In this document: positions 1 to 10,931 of the stretch, in pieces
Layout: every line of letters starts with the position of its first letter
Numbering within the stretch: the stretch's first letter is position 1
Source of the DNA: Ariolimax columbianus
Taxonomy: Eukaryota; Mollusca; Gastropoda; Stylommatophora; Arionidae
Direction of reading: 5' to 3'
NCBI GenBank assembly: GCA_036924085.1
Contig: JAVGWX010000011.1
Coordinates: 39,666,970-39,730,969 of the forward strand
Length of the DNA stretch: 64,000 nt
The notes under the pieces: model-generated
Databases searched by the model: none
What the model was told of the DNA's origin: nothing
Seen by the model: only the letters and a program-made list of their open reading frames with translations
Translations under genes and position numbers: made by a program

Positions 1-281
1 AGTTACCTCCAGTCGTCTCGACCAATAGTCTTGCCACTGATCCAAGGCAACTCGGGATAAGAGTGAGATTGATGACCAGCGCATATTCTTGCTCACTATA
101 ATCCTCATACAGCGAACATCCCATTATTAAAAGAAAACCGTCTGATGTTGTGGCCGTCATCGCATCGCGATGGGCAATAACTATGTTTCTAAATGCGCAA
201 AAAATGAGGTTCGGTCATTTCATAAAAATGCACCCTTATCAACTTCCATTAATGGCAAATAACGCTAAATGATTTGGCTAC

Positions 282-605
282 ATGGCAAGAGGTAGGTCGC
301 GTGGCAGTTGGACAGATGAAATTAGTGATCGTGCAGTCTCGCGTGCCATTACACCGCACTTGGTGAGGGACAGACGATTTACGCTCTACCACATCGCTCA
401 ACGGAATAAGTGCAAGACAGACCACCTTGGTGGTTTCTTGTACATCCCGAGGCGTATTAAGGCATTTGGCACTGGGTCGTCATGGCTGTACTGCAATGCG
501 AGATTTATTAGAAGGCTTACCACTTTGGAGACAAAGCGACGATCGCCTCCTCGTTGGCCCGTCTGCTGTAACATTGTTTCCATGAACACGGCATGGGTGT
601 CTTAG
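282..605 (+). pseudogene. Degraded Tc1-like transposase N-terminus (tentative)
   Basis: The 107-codon frame starts with MARGRS and contains FTLYHIAQR and ARFIRRLTTL. These resemble the start, helix-turn-helix and linker of Tc1-like transposases, which bind terminal inverted repeats through a bipartite N-terminal domain. The segments between them do not read as a continuous domain, so frameshifts are likely. There is no downstream DDE catalytic domain and no inverted repeats were found. The flanks at 1-281 and 606-705 hold nothing I recognise. The call rests on short motif resemblance only; a chance frame is the alternative. Confidence 0.35.
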
Positions 606-705
606 TGAGTATGTTCCGCATAACCCTGATTTTAGTTTTATATAACACCAAGGGGTGTAGAGTTCTTTTTTTATGTCACATACACGATAGGATATATCGG
701 CATGT

Positions 706-1974
706 TTGAGAACTAGAGATGAGGCTCCACCAAGTACGTATATTAGAAGGAGGGTTGTGGGGGTGGAGGTGGTGGGAAGTCAAGGACGTATGCTGTCATC
801 TGGCTTATTTAATATATACACAGAGACAATTTTCAAAGAATTAGACAAAAATGCATGGATTGAATATAGGAGGACGAAGTATCAATAATATCAAGTATGT
901 AGATGATTTAGTGTAAATGGCAGAGGATTCAGTACATCAGCAGAACTTAATAGATACGACAAACAACAAGAGCCAGCAATGAGTGCTGGAAATCAACATC
1001 AAAATGACTAAAGATATGGTGTTCCGCGAAAGGTAAAAATGTCCACAAGTTGACATCTATATAAATTGAGAAATATGGAACAAGTGTCTAGCTACGTATA
1101 CCTTAGCCAGCTAATAACGGAGGATGGTACAGACAAAATGGAGATCATTTAGAGACTTGCAATGGCGAAGAATACATTTAACAGCGTGAGACATACACTT
1201 CTCTCCAAGCAGAAATCTCAGAAATTAAAAATGAGCATCATTAAATGATATGTGTTATTTTATAGAGTAGGGGATCAAGATGCTGAGCAGCGCATGAGCT
1301 GCAGCGGTCAGCGACCCATAGCTGACTGCTAGCGTCAGGCCAGCGAAACATAGCTGCCAAGATCCTTCTACACCTCCACGTGGTGATCCTGATAACAGCC
1401 TGCAGCAGGGCATACTGGCTAAGGAGAAGGGATCGAAGAGGGAATGATAACCCGGTACTCAAAAAATGCTTGCTGAAGTCAGATGTGTTGGACCGAAATG
1501 TGAAAATATCGCAGTCAAGCTGTAAACTACGACACAACGCATTCCGTTCTCTGGACTACATTCTGCTACTTAAGCCCTTTTAGGGTTTGGTAGAGGGAGA
1601 TTGAGAACGAACGAAGCCAAGCCAAGCCACATAGAGTAGAAACCTGGATCCTGACAAAGAAAATTAAGAAGAGTATTGCTGCTTTTGAAATGTGGGGCAT
1701 CAGAAGACTTTAGACCGGCTTCTTGGAAACCAAATAGTGAGGTTCTGGTGCAATCTTAAAACGTAGAAGACGCTTCTGAAATACGAAGCAGAAACACATC
1801 ATATTTTGGTCATGCCAAGAACCACGACAGTCTGCCGAAGGTTATATTGGAGGGGCAGAGTAAAAGACAAGAGAGCCAGAGGGTGGCAGGGATCGAATCG
1901 GCAGAGAGCATCAAGATGTGGTCTGGATACAGTTTGACAGCTCAAGTTCCATTACCGTCAACATCCGATGCAAT

Positions 1975-2011
<37 letters not shown>
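706..2011 (+). pseudogene. Non-LTR retrotransposon RT and C-terminal remnant with (GAT)n tail
   Basis: This is a decayed LINE reverse transcriptase that would copy element RNA at a nicked target. The first frame reads GRMLSSGLFNIYTE, the RT motif before the active site. A frame change then gives GGRSINNIKYVDDL, the YxDD active site with V in place of the usual A, followed by a stop. After SINE-1 (1271-1630) it resumes with VETWILTKKIKKS and AAFEMWGIRRL, the conserved post-RT region of RTE/CR1-like elements. It ends in (GAT)n at about 1974-2011, a typical 3' microsatellite tail. Several stops and frameshifts show it is dead. The 5' part is missing. Confidence 0.75.
1271..1630 (+). mobile_element. 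SINE-1, full-length copy in a LINE
   Basis: A 360-bp element starting gggatcaagatgctgagcag and ending gaacgaacgaagccaagcc. It is flanked by the 9-bp direct repeat atagagtag (1262-1270 and 1631-1639), which defines both ends. It splits the LINE reverse transcriptase between its MSIIK and VETW segments. Ten further copies or fragments occur in the window. I see no convincing tRNA A/B-box pair at its 5' end, so its Pol III origin is unproven; SINE is inferred from size, copy number, tail and target duplications. Confidence 0.85.
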
Positions 2012-2019
2012 AAGATAGA

Positions 2020-2310
2020 GTAAAAGTAAAATGTAAGTAGCATGTTCTTTACAGAACGTCGCTTCTTACAACCGCCACATAATTATCTGTTTTGTGTTTC
2101 TTGGAAGTGTGTAAGTATGGTAGGTTCCCATTACTTTCAGTGCGTGGAGGAGCGATCACACCAATAAAAAAAATCCTGTGTCTGCCAAACTGGACACGGT
2201 GGGATTCGAATCCGGTACGTTGGGATTATGAAGAAAGTACGTTTACACCCCTAGGTCTAGCTGAGGATAGAGTAGCCTACCCATTCCTAATCCTCGGTAG
2301 GCGCCGCTAA
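2020..2310 (-). mobile_element. Dispersed repeat SINE-K, copy 1
   Basis: Shares a head (tagcatgttctttacagaac) and a body (tctgccaaactggacacggt) with the copy at 11,640-11,930. On the minus strand it contains ggattcgaatcccacc, a near-perfect B box of a Pol III promoter. It is probably a tRNA-derived SINE on the minus strand. Only two fuller copies are present, so the ends are uncertain. Confidence 0.5.
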
Positions 2311-2539
2311 AGATATGCCCTACAGATTAACAGTACTACTACGGTTTCTCCACTGTACGGTCCGGGCTACACATATGTAACCACATACGACTGTATTGTA
2401 ACGTTTATTGACTGCCAGTTTTCACTTTGGTAGGACTCAACCCTATCTTCGAACAACAGCGGACAAGAGACGTCTTCTGCATGCTGAATACTGCAAACGT
2501 CAAGAGAACTGGACAAAAAAGAAGAATGTTATGAATGAA

Positions 2540-2964
2540 TCAATCAATCCATAAATGCCGCACTCCTTTCGTGGCATTTGCCATTGACAACCTTCCTCCA
2601 GAAAGTTTGATCTTGACCAGCCCTTTCTGCCTCTTCTCAGTTGAGGTCCAGTGACCGAAGTCCATTTTCAGTCTCATTTTTCTTGGTATATCTCTCTTCC
2701 TCTTCTTCTGTGATTCCATGTCAGGGCCTGTCTTGCCACGTTTTATGTTGCTTTTAGTAGCATGTGCCCTATTTAACCGCATTTGTTGCGTTGTATCTGT
2801 TGCTTCACTGGTTGTTGTTGGGTATTTGCACACAGGTCTTCGTTCCTCACTATGTCTTGCAAGCCTATACACACCAACTTCCGATAACATTTAGTGACTA
2901 ACAGGACTGCAGTTTTCTCTGTATTGCTTTTGTCGCTCAGCAAAATCACTGCGCGCAGAATCAC
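2540..2964 (-). pseudogene. RTE-like LINE C-terminal fragment
   Basis: Two overlapping minus frames encode MRLNRAHATKSNIKRGKTG followed by a KKRKRDIPRKM-type basic stretch and GLVKIKLSGGRL. This is the C-terminal tail of RTE-type reverse transcriptases, whose consensus runs from a [16 protein letters not shown] block to AQDR..WR..V. Related copies lie at 47,190-47,500 and 50,045-50,440. The frame shifts near 2,800 and the RT core is absent, so this is a dead 5'-truncated insertion. Confidence 0.65.
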
Positions 2965-3059
2965 TGTAACGTGCCACTCCCGAGGGTTGGTTCAACATGA
3001 TCATGGTTTTATCATGGCCTACGTTAGATAGGCAGTCTGACTCACGAGTACAATCCTAT

Positions 3060-3300
3060 TGAAACGTCATATCCCAAGGCATGGGGACGGCGTGGGTTAT
3101 TTGTTAGGTGATACCTACGGCTCACAACCCAAAGGTGTTGGGTTCGATCCCCATCACAGCACCGGCCGTAACCTCAAGGAAGCAAACCCTTAGATAATGC
3201 AGGAAGAAGAAGCCCCTTACATAAAATGCATGCTGAAGTTGGATGTACTGGGCCAACAGGCGTAACATTAAAACATAGTGCAACACACCAACTTGTGCAA
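3060..3300 (+). mobile_element. tRNA-derived SINE-T2, copy 1
   Basis: The head runs from ggacggcgtgggttatttgt through ggctcacaacc to gttgggttcgatccccatca, the last being a good B box. The body (gcatgctgaagttggatgta, then gcgtaacattaaaacatag) matches, in reverse orientation, the copies at 19,255-19,510 and 22,630-22,885. The A-box region is partly eroded here. Confidence 0.7.
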
Positions 3301-4060
3301 TCAAGAAATAAGACGTATGCACACACATAAAATATTCCAAGGCCGACTAAATAATGGAACTCATATTGTGCCAATGAGTATAATCAACCCATGTTCAACA
3401 TAGAAAAATAAAACAAATTCACGGTACAAAACACAACAAATCACTGTTTAGAGTGATCATTTCACAGAATCCTGCCCTGAAACCAAATGCATATCCATTT
3501 TCATTCCCCGAAAACGTTGTTATAGTTGCAACGAACAGTTAACATGTTCAAGTTTCGTTATTTAGTTAGCCTTGGAATGTGACGTTTGAAAACGATTTCT
3601 TTGTGAGTTAGAAGGCTTGTATCTAGTTAAGTTGTGGTTATATAATCCTGCGGAAACTAAAAACAAATAGATCGAAGCTACGGCAGTGCTGAATGTCAAC
3701 AGTCGATAAAAACACAAAGAGGTTATGGCTCAGTGATTGCACCGGACAAATACAAAATACCTTCGTCAGAGATCATAACGTTCACAAATCAAAAACAACA
3801 ACAAAAAAGAGCCTTTAAAACAAGAGATTAAAGGTTGCCGTCATACTTGGATGTGCCAGGGAAGTGTGGGGCACGATATGCCAGTCAGGAAATAGTGGAC
3901 CAACAAAGAAATGGTCAATTTGGCTGCACAGGCAAAAAATAGGCAAAAACATGAACAAATGACATTAACATAAACAAACCACAAAAACACACATCAAGAG
4001 ACACACATTCAAAGACATTCAGGTGAAATATAATAAAAATAAATTTAATTAAGAAAACAC
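3301..4060. other. Unassigned region
   Basis: No coding frame, repeat or RNA gene recognised. The frames here are short and composition-driven. Confidence 0.5.
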
Positions 4061-4065
4061 CTGTA

Positions 4066-4187
4066 TGTATGTGTGTGTTTGTCCATATGCATGTATGCAT
4101 GCATATGTGCGTACGTACGTGTCTATGTATGTGTACGTATGTGCGTGTGTATACGTATGTGTGTGTGTATGTATGTGTATATATGTG

Positions 4188-4232
<45 letters not shown>
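4066..4232. repeat. Compound (TG)n/(TATG)n/(TA)n microsatellite
   Basis: Alternating purine-pyrimidine tract: tgtatgtgtgtg blocks with gtacgtacgt, ending in a (TA)n run at about 4,211-4,232. Frames of 70-187 codons across it are low-complexity artefacts. Confidence 0.95.
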
Positions 4233-4317
4233 CACGCACACATCGTCACGAAAAGCCACAGCACAAAGCACTACCGCTATGCTAATCAGACGCTTCACGC
4301 TGTTCTTGTTGTTGTAC

Positions 4318-4395
4318 CGAATGCCCACAATGAGTAGGTTTACTCTTTTGTGGACCCTGAAATGTACGTTAAGTGGAGAGTTGCAGTAGCTTTCC
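4318..4395 (-). mobile_element. SINE-P 3' end fragment
   Basis: Reads cgaatgcccacaatgagtag on plus, continuing to gttgcagtagctttcctca, the terminus shared by all SINE-P copies, preceded by a short ttgttgttg run (the AAC tail on minus). The rest of the element is missing. The next 500 bp, to about 4,905, hold nothing I recognise. Confidence 0.75.
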
Positions 4396-4919
4396 TCATT
4401 CGCGTTACACGTAAATAAAGAAAACAAATTAGATATAAAGACAGCACAACAGCTGCTATAGTCTAACGCACAACACACAGTAGATGGAAGGATGCTAGAT
4501 CCTCACCGCTGTTCTAACAACTATATGACTACGTCAACGAAGCATATGAACCAAGCGTGTACAGTATAGCTATGTTGACTTCGTATGTCTCTAGCAATGC
4601 CACATCTATGAGAAACCGTACCCACAGTCATATTACGCATACGTCAATTTGATATTTCTTGAAACTTTCACGAGGTTAAAACAACAATTTGGAAGTGCTC
4701 CACGGCAAACAGCTTGAACACTGCACAGTGTAAATATAATGACTATATCACTACACTGCATAGGGATAAAGACTGCATCGAACACACGTAGATGTATCAT
4801 CAGGCACAGAGCTAGTCACACATACCTAGACAGCAGGGGTGCTCTTAAGCCAGTGGCTCTCACCCGTTCGGGAAATATGAGCACACGATGCGTGTCAATG
4901 TCTAGCTATGTGTTTTGAA

Positions 4920-5220
4920 CGTCAAACGAGGCACATCAAGGTCAATACAAGTGATCTCCAGTTTGAATGTTGTGACGGTACTTGTCTAAATTCTTGCATG
5001 TTGTTTAAACTCATAGTTGAGCTCTTCCTGATGATCGTTCTGTGCAGGGCCTCTTTTGGTCTCCCTCTATTTCTGCTGCCATCCGGGGCCCACATAGCTG
5101 CCTGTAATGGGAGTATGTTGCTGTTCATTCTAAGCACATGTCCGATGTATGCCCAATGTATTTTTTCTTATGACGGTATCAAAATATTGCTGGTTGTTTT
5201 ATTTTTTTCTAGCTTTTATT
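4920..5220 (-). pseudogene. LINE C-terminal fragment
   Basis: The minus frame at 4922-5137 reads WAPDGSRNRGRPKEALHRTI and later QHSNWRSLV, matching the GxRxRGRPxxTWRRT...W..LV block that ends many RTE-like LINE proteins. The expected Trp and Arg are partly substituted (KEALHRT for KETWRRT), consistent with decay. No RT core is present. Confidence 0.6.
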
Positions 5221-5489
5221 ACCTTGTTGGTTTTGAATTCTTCTCAGCCAATGTTCAATAGTTCTCTAAGATATTTATTTTCAAAATGCGAACGGACAAA
5301 CAGAAATTGAAACTTGCTTTCCGAGCTTATAGATTAACGTGAAGCACGGAGTAATCAATGGTTTTCTCTGAAACATAAGTGAGGGACAAAATTATGAAGA
5401 AAGATCACCAAGGATAAGAGACTAATAAGTCTGTATTAATAGGCTTAATACGCAGGGCTTGACAAAAGTGCTTTCTGCTCGTCTGTGAC

Positions 5490-5640
5490 GAGTAAAAATG
5501 TTTGCTTGGCGGTATTCCATGATTAATCCTGCCGCTCCATATAACACGATCCATGGCGTCCTGTTCCCATGATTCCAAATGGATGCCTGCGTCATTCATA
5601 TCCGGGACCTCCACTGTCACAATTTAAACCTGCCAAAGCC
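5490..5640 (-). pseudogene. Short LINE C-terminal fragment
   Basis: The minus frame encodes MNDAGIHLESWEQDAMDRVI followed by WSGRIN, matching the 'W..xAxDRxxWR' ending of LINE proteins. Only about 40 codons are recognisable and there are no defined ends. Confidence 0.45.
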
Positions 5641-5799
5641 ATCGATGAATGGTACTTCAGTGATAAAACTACCAAGCATGTTCAATTGCACAAACGGGAC
5701 AGTTTGAGACACCGAGTGTATGGAAAGTTTGAGACACTGCGTACCAGCTATGAAATAGAGTGAACCAAACCAGAAGAGGTTGTTAAAGTTGATGTTTTT

Positions 5800-8700
5800 G
5801 TTGTGAATGCCCACAATGAGTGTTTACTCTCTTGTGCGTCTTGAAAAGGGCGTTACGTGGCGGGTTGCAGTAGCTTTCCTCCCATCCCGAGCGTGCCGAT
5901 ATAGGTTGACCGGAGTCCCCCGGGCGGTTCTGATATGTTTGGCTTTATCCGCTGGTAACTCACTACTACGCGGAACATTTCGATCCCCATCTTGTTAGCC
6001 AGGCTGCCAAGAAAAACTAGCCGTTTCCAGGAGAACTACGATAAAGTATAGGTAGGGGGTCTTGGTCAGTATATTTTGCCTGACCCTAACTAACATGTCA
6101 GATCAGTATGTTTTGTCTCACCCTAACTAACATGTCAGATCAGTATGTTTTGTCTCACCCTAACTAACATGTCAGATCAGTATGTTTTGTCTCATCCTAA
6201 CTAACTTGCCCAATCAGTATGATTTGCCTGACTCTAACATGTCAGATCAGTATGATTTGCCTGACCCTAACTAATTTGCCCAATCAGTATGATTTGCCTG
6301 ACCCTAACTAACATGTCAGATCAGTATGATTTGCCTGACCCTAACTAACATGTCAGATCAGTATGATTTGCCTGATCCTAACTAACATGTCAGATCAGTA
6401 TGATTTGCCTGACCCTAACTAATTTGCCCAATCAGTATGATTTGCCTGACCCTAACTAACATGTCAGATCAGTATGATTTGCCTGACCCTAACTAACATG
6501 TCAGATCAGTATGATTTGCCTGATCCCAACTAACATGTCAGATCAGTATGATTTGCCTGATCCTAACTAACATGTCAGATCAGTATGATTTGCCTGATCC
6601 TAACTAACATGTCAGATCAGTATGATTTGCCTGACCCTAACTAACATGTCAGATCAGTATGATTTGCCTGATCCTAACTAACATGTCAGATCAGTATGAT
6701 TTGCCTGACCCTAACTAATATGCCCAATCAGTATGATTTGTCTGACCCTAACTAACATGTCAGATCAGTATGATTTGCCTGACCCTAACTAACATGTCAG
6801 ATCAGTATGATTTGCCTGATCCTAACTAACATGTCAGATCAGTATGATTTGCCTGATCCTAACTAACATGTCAGATCAGTATGATTTGCCTGATCCTAAC
6901 TAACATGTCAGATCAGTATGATTTGCCTGATCCTAACTAACATGTCAGATCAGTATGATTTGCCTGATCCTAACTAACATGTCAGATCAGTATGATTTGC
7001 CTGATCCTAACTAACATGTCAGATCAGTATGATTTGCCTGATCCTAACTAACATGTCAGATCAGTATGATTTGCCTGACCCTAACTAATTTGCCCAATCA
7101 GTATGATTTGCCTGACCCTAACTAACATGTCAGATCAGTATGATTTGCCTGACCCTAACTAACATGTCAGATCAGTATGATTTGCCTGATCCTAACTAAC
7201 ATGTCAGATCAGTATGATTTGCCTGATCCTAACTAACATGTCAGATCAGTATGATTTGCCTGATCCTAACTAACATGTCAGATCAGTATGATTTGCCTGA
7301 CCCTAACTAATTTGCCCAATCAGTATGATTTGCCTGACCCTAACTAACATGTCAGATCAGTATGATTTGCCTGATCCTAACTAACATGTCAGATCAGTAT
7401 GATTTGGCTGATCCTAACTAACATGTCAGATCAGTATGATTTGCCTGACCCTAACTAACATGTCAGATCAGTATGATTTGCCTGATCCTAACTAACATGT
7501 CAGATCAGTAAGATTTGCCTGATCCTAACTAACATGTCAGATCAGTATGATTTGCCTGATCCTAACTAACATGTCAGATCAGTATGATTTGCCTGATCCT
7601 AACTAACATGTCAGATCAGTATGATTTGCCTGATCCTAACTAACATGTCAGATCAGTATGATTTGCCTGACCCTAACTAATTTGCCCAATCAGTATGATT
7701 TGCCTGACCCTAACTAACATGTCAGATCAGTATGATTTGCCTGACCCTAACTAACATGTCAGATCAGTATGATTTGCCTGATCCTAACTAACATGTCAGA
7801 TCAGTATGATTTGCCTGATCCTAACTAACATGTCAGATCAGTATGATTTGCCTGATCCTAACTAACATGTCAGATCAGTATGATTTGCCTGACCCTAACT
7901 AACATGTCAGATCAGTATGATTTGCCTGATCCTAACTAACATGTCAGATCAGTATGATTTGCCTGATCCTAACTAACATGTCAGATCAGTATGATTTGCC
8001 TGACCCTAACTAATTTGCCCAATCAGTATGATTTGCCTGACCCTAACTAACATGTCAGATCAGTATGATTTGCCTGACCCTAACTAACATGTCAGATCAG
8101 TATGATTTGCCTGATCCTAACTAACATGTCAGATCAGTATGATTTGCCTGATCCTAACTAACATGTCAGATCAGTATGATTTGCCTGATCCTAACTAACA
8201 TGTCAGATCAGTATGATTTGCCTGATCCTAACTAACATGTCAGATCAGTATGATTTGCCTGATCCTAACTAACATGTCCGATCCGTATGTTTTGCCTGAT
8301 CCTAACTAACATGTCAGATCAGTATGATTTGCCTGACCCTAACTAATTTGCCCAATCAGTATGATTTGCCTGACCCTAACTAACATGTCAGATCAGTATG
8401 ATTTGCCTGACCCTAACTAACATGTCAGATCAGTATGATTTGCCTGATCCTAACTAACATGTCAGATCAGTATGATTTGCCTGATCCTAACTAACATGTC
8501 AGATCAGTATGATTTGCCTGATCCTAACTAACATGTCAGATCAGTATGATTTGCCTGACCCTAACTAACATGTCAGATCAGTATGATTTGCCTGATCCTA
8601 ACTAACATGTCAGATCAGTATGATTTGCCTGATCCTAACTAACATGTCAGATCAGTATGATTTGCCTGATCCTAACTAACATGTCAGATCAGTATGATTT

Positions 8701-8995
8701 GCCTGATCCTAACTAACATGTCAGATCAGTATGATTTGCCTGATCCTAACTAACATGTCAGATCAGTATGATTTGCCTGACCCTAACTAATTTGCCCAAT
8801 CAGTATGATTTGCCTGACCCTAACTAACATGTCAGATCAGTATGATTTGCCTGATCCTAACTAACATGTCAGATCAGTATGATTTGCCTGATCCTAACTA
8901 ACATGTCAGATCAGTATGATTTGCCTGATCCTAACTAACATGTCCGATCCGTATGTTTTGCCTGAACAGACGCTAGTCTCCTCTCCCCAACCACA
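5800..8995 (-). mobile_element. SINE-P copy with giant internal VNTR
   Basis: The right-hand terminus starts at gaatgcccacaatgagtg (5808), runs through tagctttcctcccatcccga and the conserved body to tcttggtcagtatattttgc, enters the tandem array, and closes with cctgaacagacgctagtctc near 8,968-8,985. Other copies have the same two ends but are only about 290-350 bp long. The polarity is read from the (AAC)n tail on the minus strand. Size and copy number suggest a SINE or another short non-autonomous element; no clear Pol III promoter was seen. Confidence 0.75.
6063..8968. repeat. 37-bp minisatellite inside SINE-P, about 78 units
   Basis: The unit is tgatttgcctgaccctaact followed by aacatgtcagatcagta; spacing measured at 6311 and 6348 is 37 bp. 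The unit count is array length divided by 37. Two main classes alternate: the common unit, and one carrying aatttgcccaatcag. The second class recurs at about 6277, 6425, 6721, 7091, 7313, 7683, 8016, 8349 and 8793. These spacings are whole multiples of 37, mostly 6-12 units, so blocks of about 9-10 units have been copied together. Confidence 0.95.
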
Positions 8996-9217
8996 ATTGG
9001 TAGATAGTATTGCCCACATACTACAATCGGTGAACCGGTAATACACAGAAACGAAGTTTTGAAATTATACGCGGGTCCATCAGAGAGTGGTGCCTGGGAT
9101 GGCGTACCACAGATGCGTACAACCAGCTAACTATGGGAACCATTAGAATCTATTCTCTTTGCAATTGAGAGATTGAGCACCTATGGGTCTGCCGGAGAGC
9201 AGAGCACCAATTCTTAG

Positions 9218-9505
9218 TAGAACAGAAGAGGAACTGAGACACTAGTCAGGTCAGGCACAATATACAGACCAAGACTGTAGTAATCTCTCTTCGATGTAGC
9301 AATCACTGGAAACAGGCTGTTCTCAATGCAGTATGGCTGGCGAGATGTGGATCGACGTGATCCCGGTAGTAGTGAGTGCCACACAGATGAAGCGAAACAT
9401 ACCGTACCGCGTGGAGGACCGCACTCCAACTTCATCAGCACGCTCTGAATGTAAAGAAAGCTACTAAAAACCCGCCTCTTAAGGCCCTTTTAATAGCGCA
9501 CAAAA
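9218..9505 (+). mobile_element. SINE-P copy
   Basis: Reverse-orientation SINE-P. It runs from tactagtcaggtcaggcaca (one copy of the VNTR unit region), through gatcccggtagtagtgagtg and tccaacttcatcagcacgct, to gcgcacaaaagagtaaactg. The internal 37-bp unit is not expanded. A fragment of ending cattgtgggcattaaa appears about 280 bp further on, inside the adjacent SINE-Q. Confidence 0.75.
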
Positions 9506-9509
9506 GAGT

Positions 9510-9815
9510 AAACTGACTTATGTGGAGCGCGTAGCCTAAGACTGCGATTACACCATGCCAGATTTGAAATCATGGACAGACAGAAACAAATACGGACGTG
9601 GCTCGTTCCTGGATCGACCACTCCTCCAGTCGACCCAGATGTAAATGGGTAACTGACGTATAAGTTGAGGAAGGTAAAAACAACCAGGAAGAGAACTGAC
9701 CACCCCACCTCAAATATGCTGCGGCGTAGTCCACGAAGAGTTATCTTCATCGCCGACGGCATTTGTTGCCATGGGACCAACCTTTCTGTTTTACTCATTG
9801 TGGGCATTAAAAAAA
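9510..9815 (+). mobile_element. SINE-Q, copy 1
   Basis: The head tggagcgcgtagcctaagac is followed by an eroded B-box region (gatttgaaatcatggacaga). The central block is tccagtcgacccagatgtaa, and the tail is gccatgggaccaacc followed by cattgtgggcatta and (A/AAC)n. A second copy lies at 52,170-52,455. The central block is shared with SINE-T, suggesting a common central domain under different tRNA-like heads. Confidence 0.6.
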
Positions 9816-9968
9816 ACAACAACAGCAGAACAGAAAACAAATCCGACAAAAGCTTCTGAGTATCTGTCTTTCCATTTAATTTATAATCGTTCCTTCTTCC
9901 TGCTGACGGTGTATATTGCCATGCCGCAGGAGTATAGTACGAGGCCCGATACAGTCAGTATAATCGTA

Positions 9969-10928
9969 CGAGGGACGTTCAAATTAAACCGGGACTTTCT
10001 GTTCTAGTTCTACCTGAATGGGTTATATCGTGCTGGAACTGCTATCATTAGATAGGGGCACTTGTGTCCTATTACTGCTAGGTGGCCCACTTGAAATGCG
10101 TCGGTCACGTGACAGATAAATAAAAATGGGGGGCAACACTGTTAGTGCTTGCATGGAACAGCGTGTTGTGATGAAGTTTCTTGTGAAAGAACGCGTGAAA
10201 TCTGCGGAAATTTACAGAAGACTGCAATCACAAAACGGTGATGAGACACTCAGCAGCAGTAAGACATTTGAATGGTGTAAACGTTTTGAAGAATGCGGTA
10301 CATCCGTGAGTGATGATCCCGGCAGTGGTGTCTATCCGCCACAGTCATTCCTATGAATATCCATATTGTGGAACGCATTATGCTGGAAAATCGATGCATA
10401 ACCCGTCACGAAAGTGCACAAATGGCAATCTTTCGCTGGGTACGGTGAACAATATTAGTCATGAACATTTGCTGGGTACGGTGAACAATATTAGTCATGA
10501 ACATTTGCTTTTTCAAAAGGTTAGTGCACGTTGAGTTTGATCACAAAGGAAGTCATGCTCCTGCAAGATAACGCTCGACCTCATACGGCTCACAGCACTA
10601 TATGCCATCTGCAGCAACTCTGCTGGGAGGTATTGCCACATCCACCGTACAGTGTAGTCCTCGCTCCAAGCGATTTTCACCTTTTTTGTCCCCTAAAAGA
10701 ATTCATTGGAAGGTCAGCATTTCAGCACTGATGACGAAGTGAAACAGACTGTCCTGGATTGGTTCTGACACACTAACAAATATTTCTACGCTGAAACTTT
10801 TCAAGCACTTAAACGTTGGGATAAGTGCTTACACGTTGCAGGAGGTGTTATCCAAAAATAAATCATATTTTGACTACCTGAAAAAATTGCCTTACAAAAA
10901 ATTCCCGCTTTGACTTGAACGCCCCTCG
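9969..10928 (+). mobile_element. Mariner element with both TIRs, internally deleted
   Basis: Terminal inverted repeats cgagggacgttcaaatta (9969) and, read on minus, cgaggggcgttcaagtca (10928) flank a transposase pseudogene. Each end is bordered by TA (9967-9968 and 10929-10930), the mariner target duplication. The element is about 960 bp against a usual 1.3 kb, so roughly a quarter of the coding region is gone. Confidence 0.92.
10126..10770 (+). pseudogene. Mariner transposase pseudogene
   Basis: The product would be a cut-and-paste DNA transposase. The N-terminus is well kept: MEQRVVMKFLVKE, EIYRRLQSQNGDE and SKTFEWCKRFEECG, the paired helix-turn-helix of mariner transposases, up to SVSDDPGSG. 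The frame then breaks. A directly repeated 35-36-bp block (gctgggtacggtgaacaata) occurs at about 10,435 and 10,471, and the middle of the catalytic domain including the first Asp is deleted. The C-terminal part resumes as LLQDNARPHTAH (second catalytic Asp) and LAPSDFHLF (third, of DD34D). It cannot make active transposase, but the ends could still be mobilised in trans. Confidence 0.9.
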
Positions 10929-10931
10929 TAT

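Noticed and set aside
3915..4478. 187-codon minus frame rich in His, Thr and Tyr
   Set aside because: It crosses a (CA)n/(TA)n microsatellite; low complexity explains its length.
6063..8968. CRISPR or telomere-like repeat
   Set aside because: Head-to-tail 37-bp units without spacers. The ccctaa phrase is too infrequent and too imperfect for telomeric DNA.
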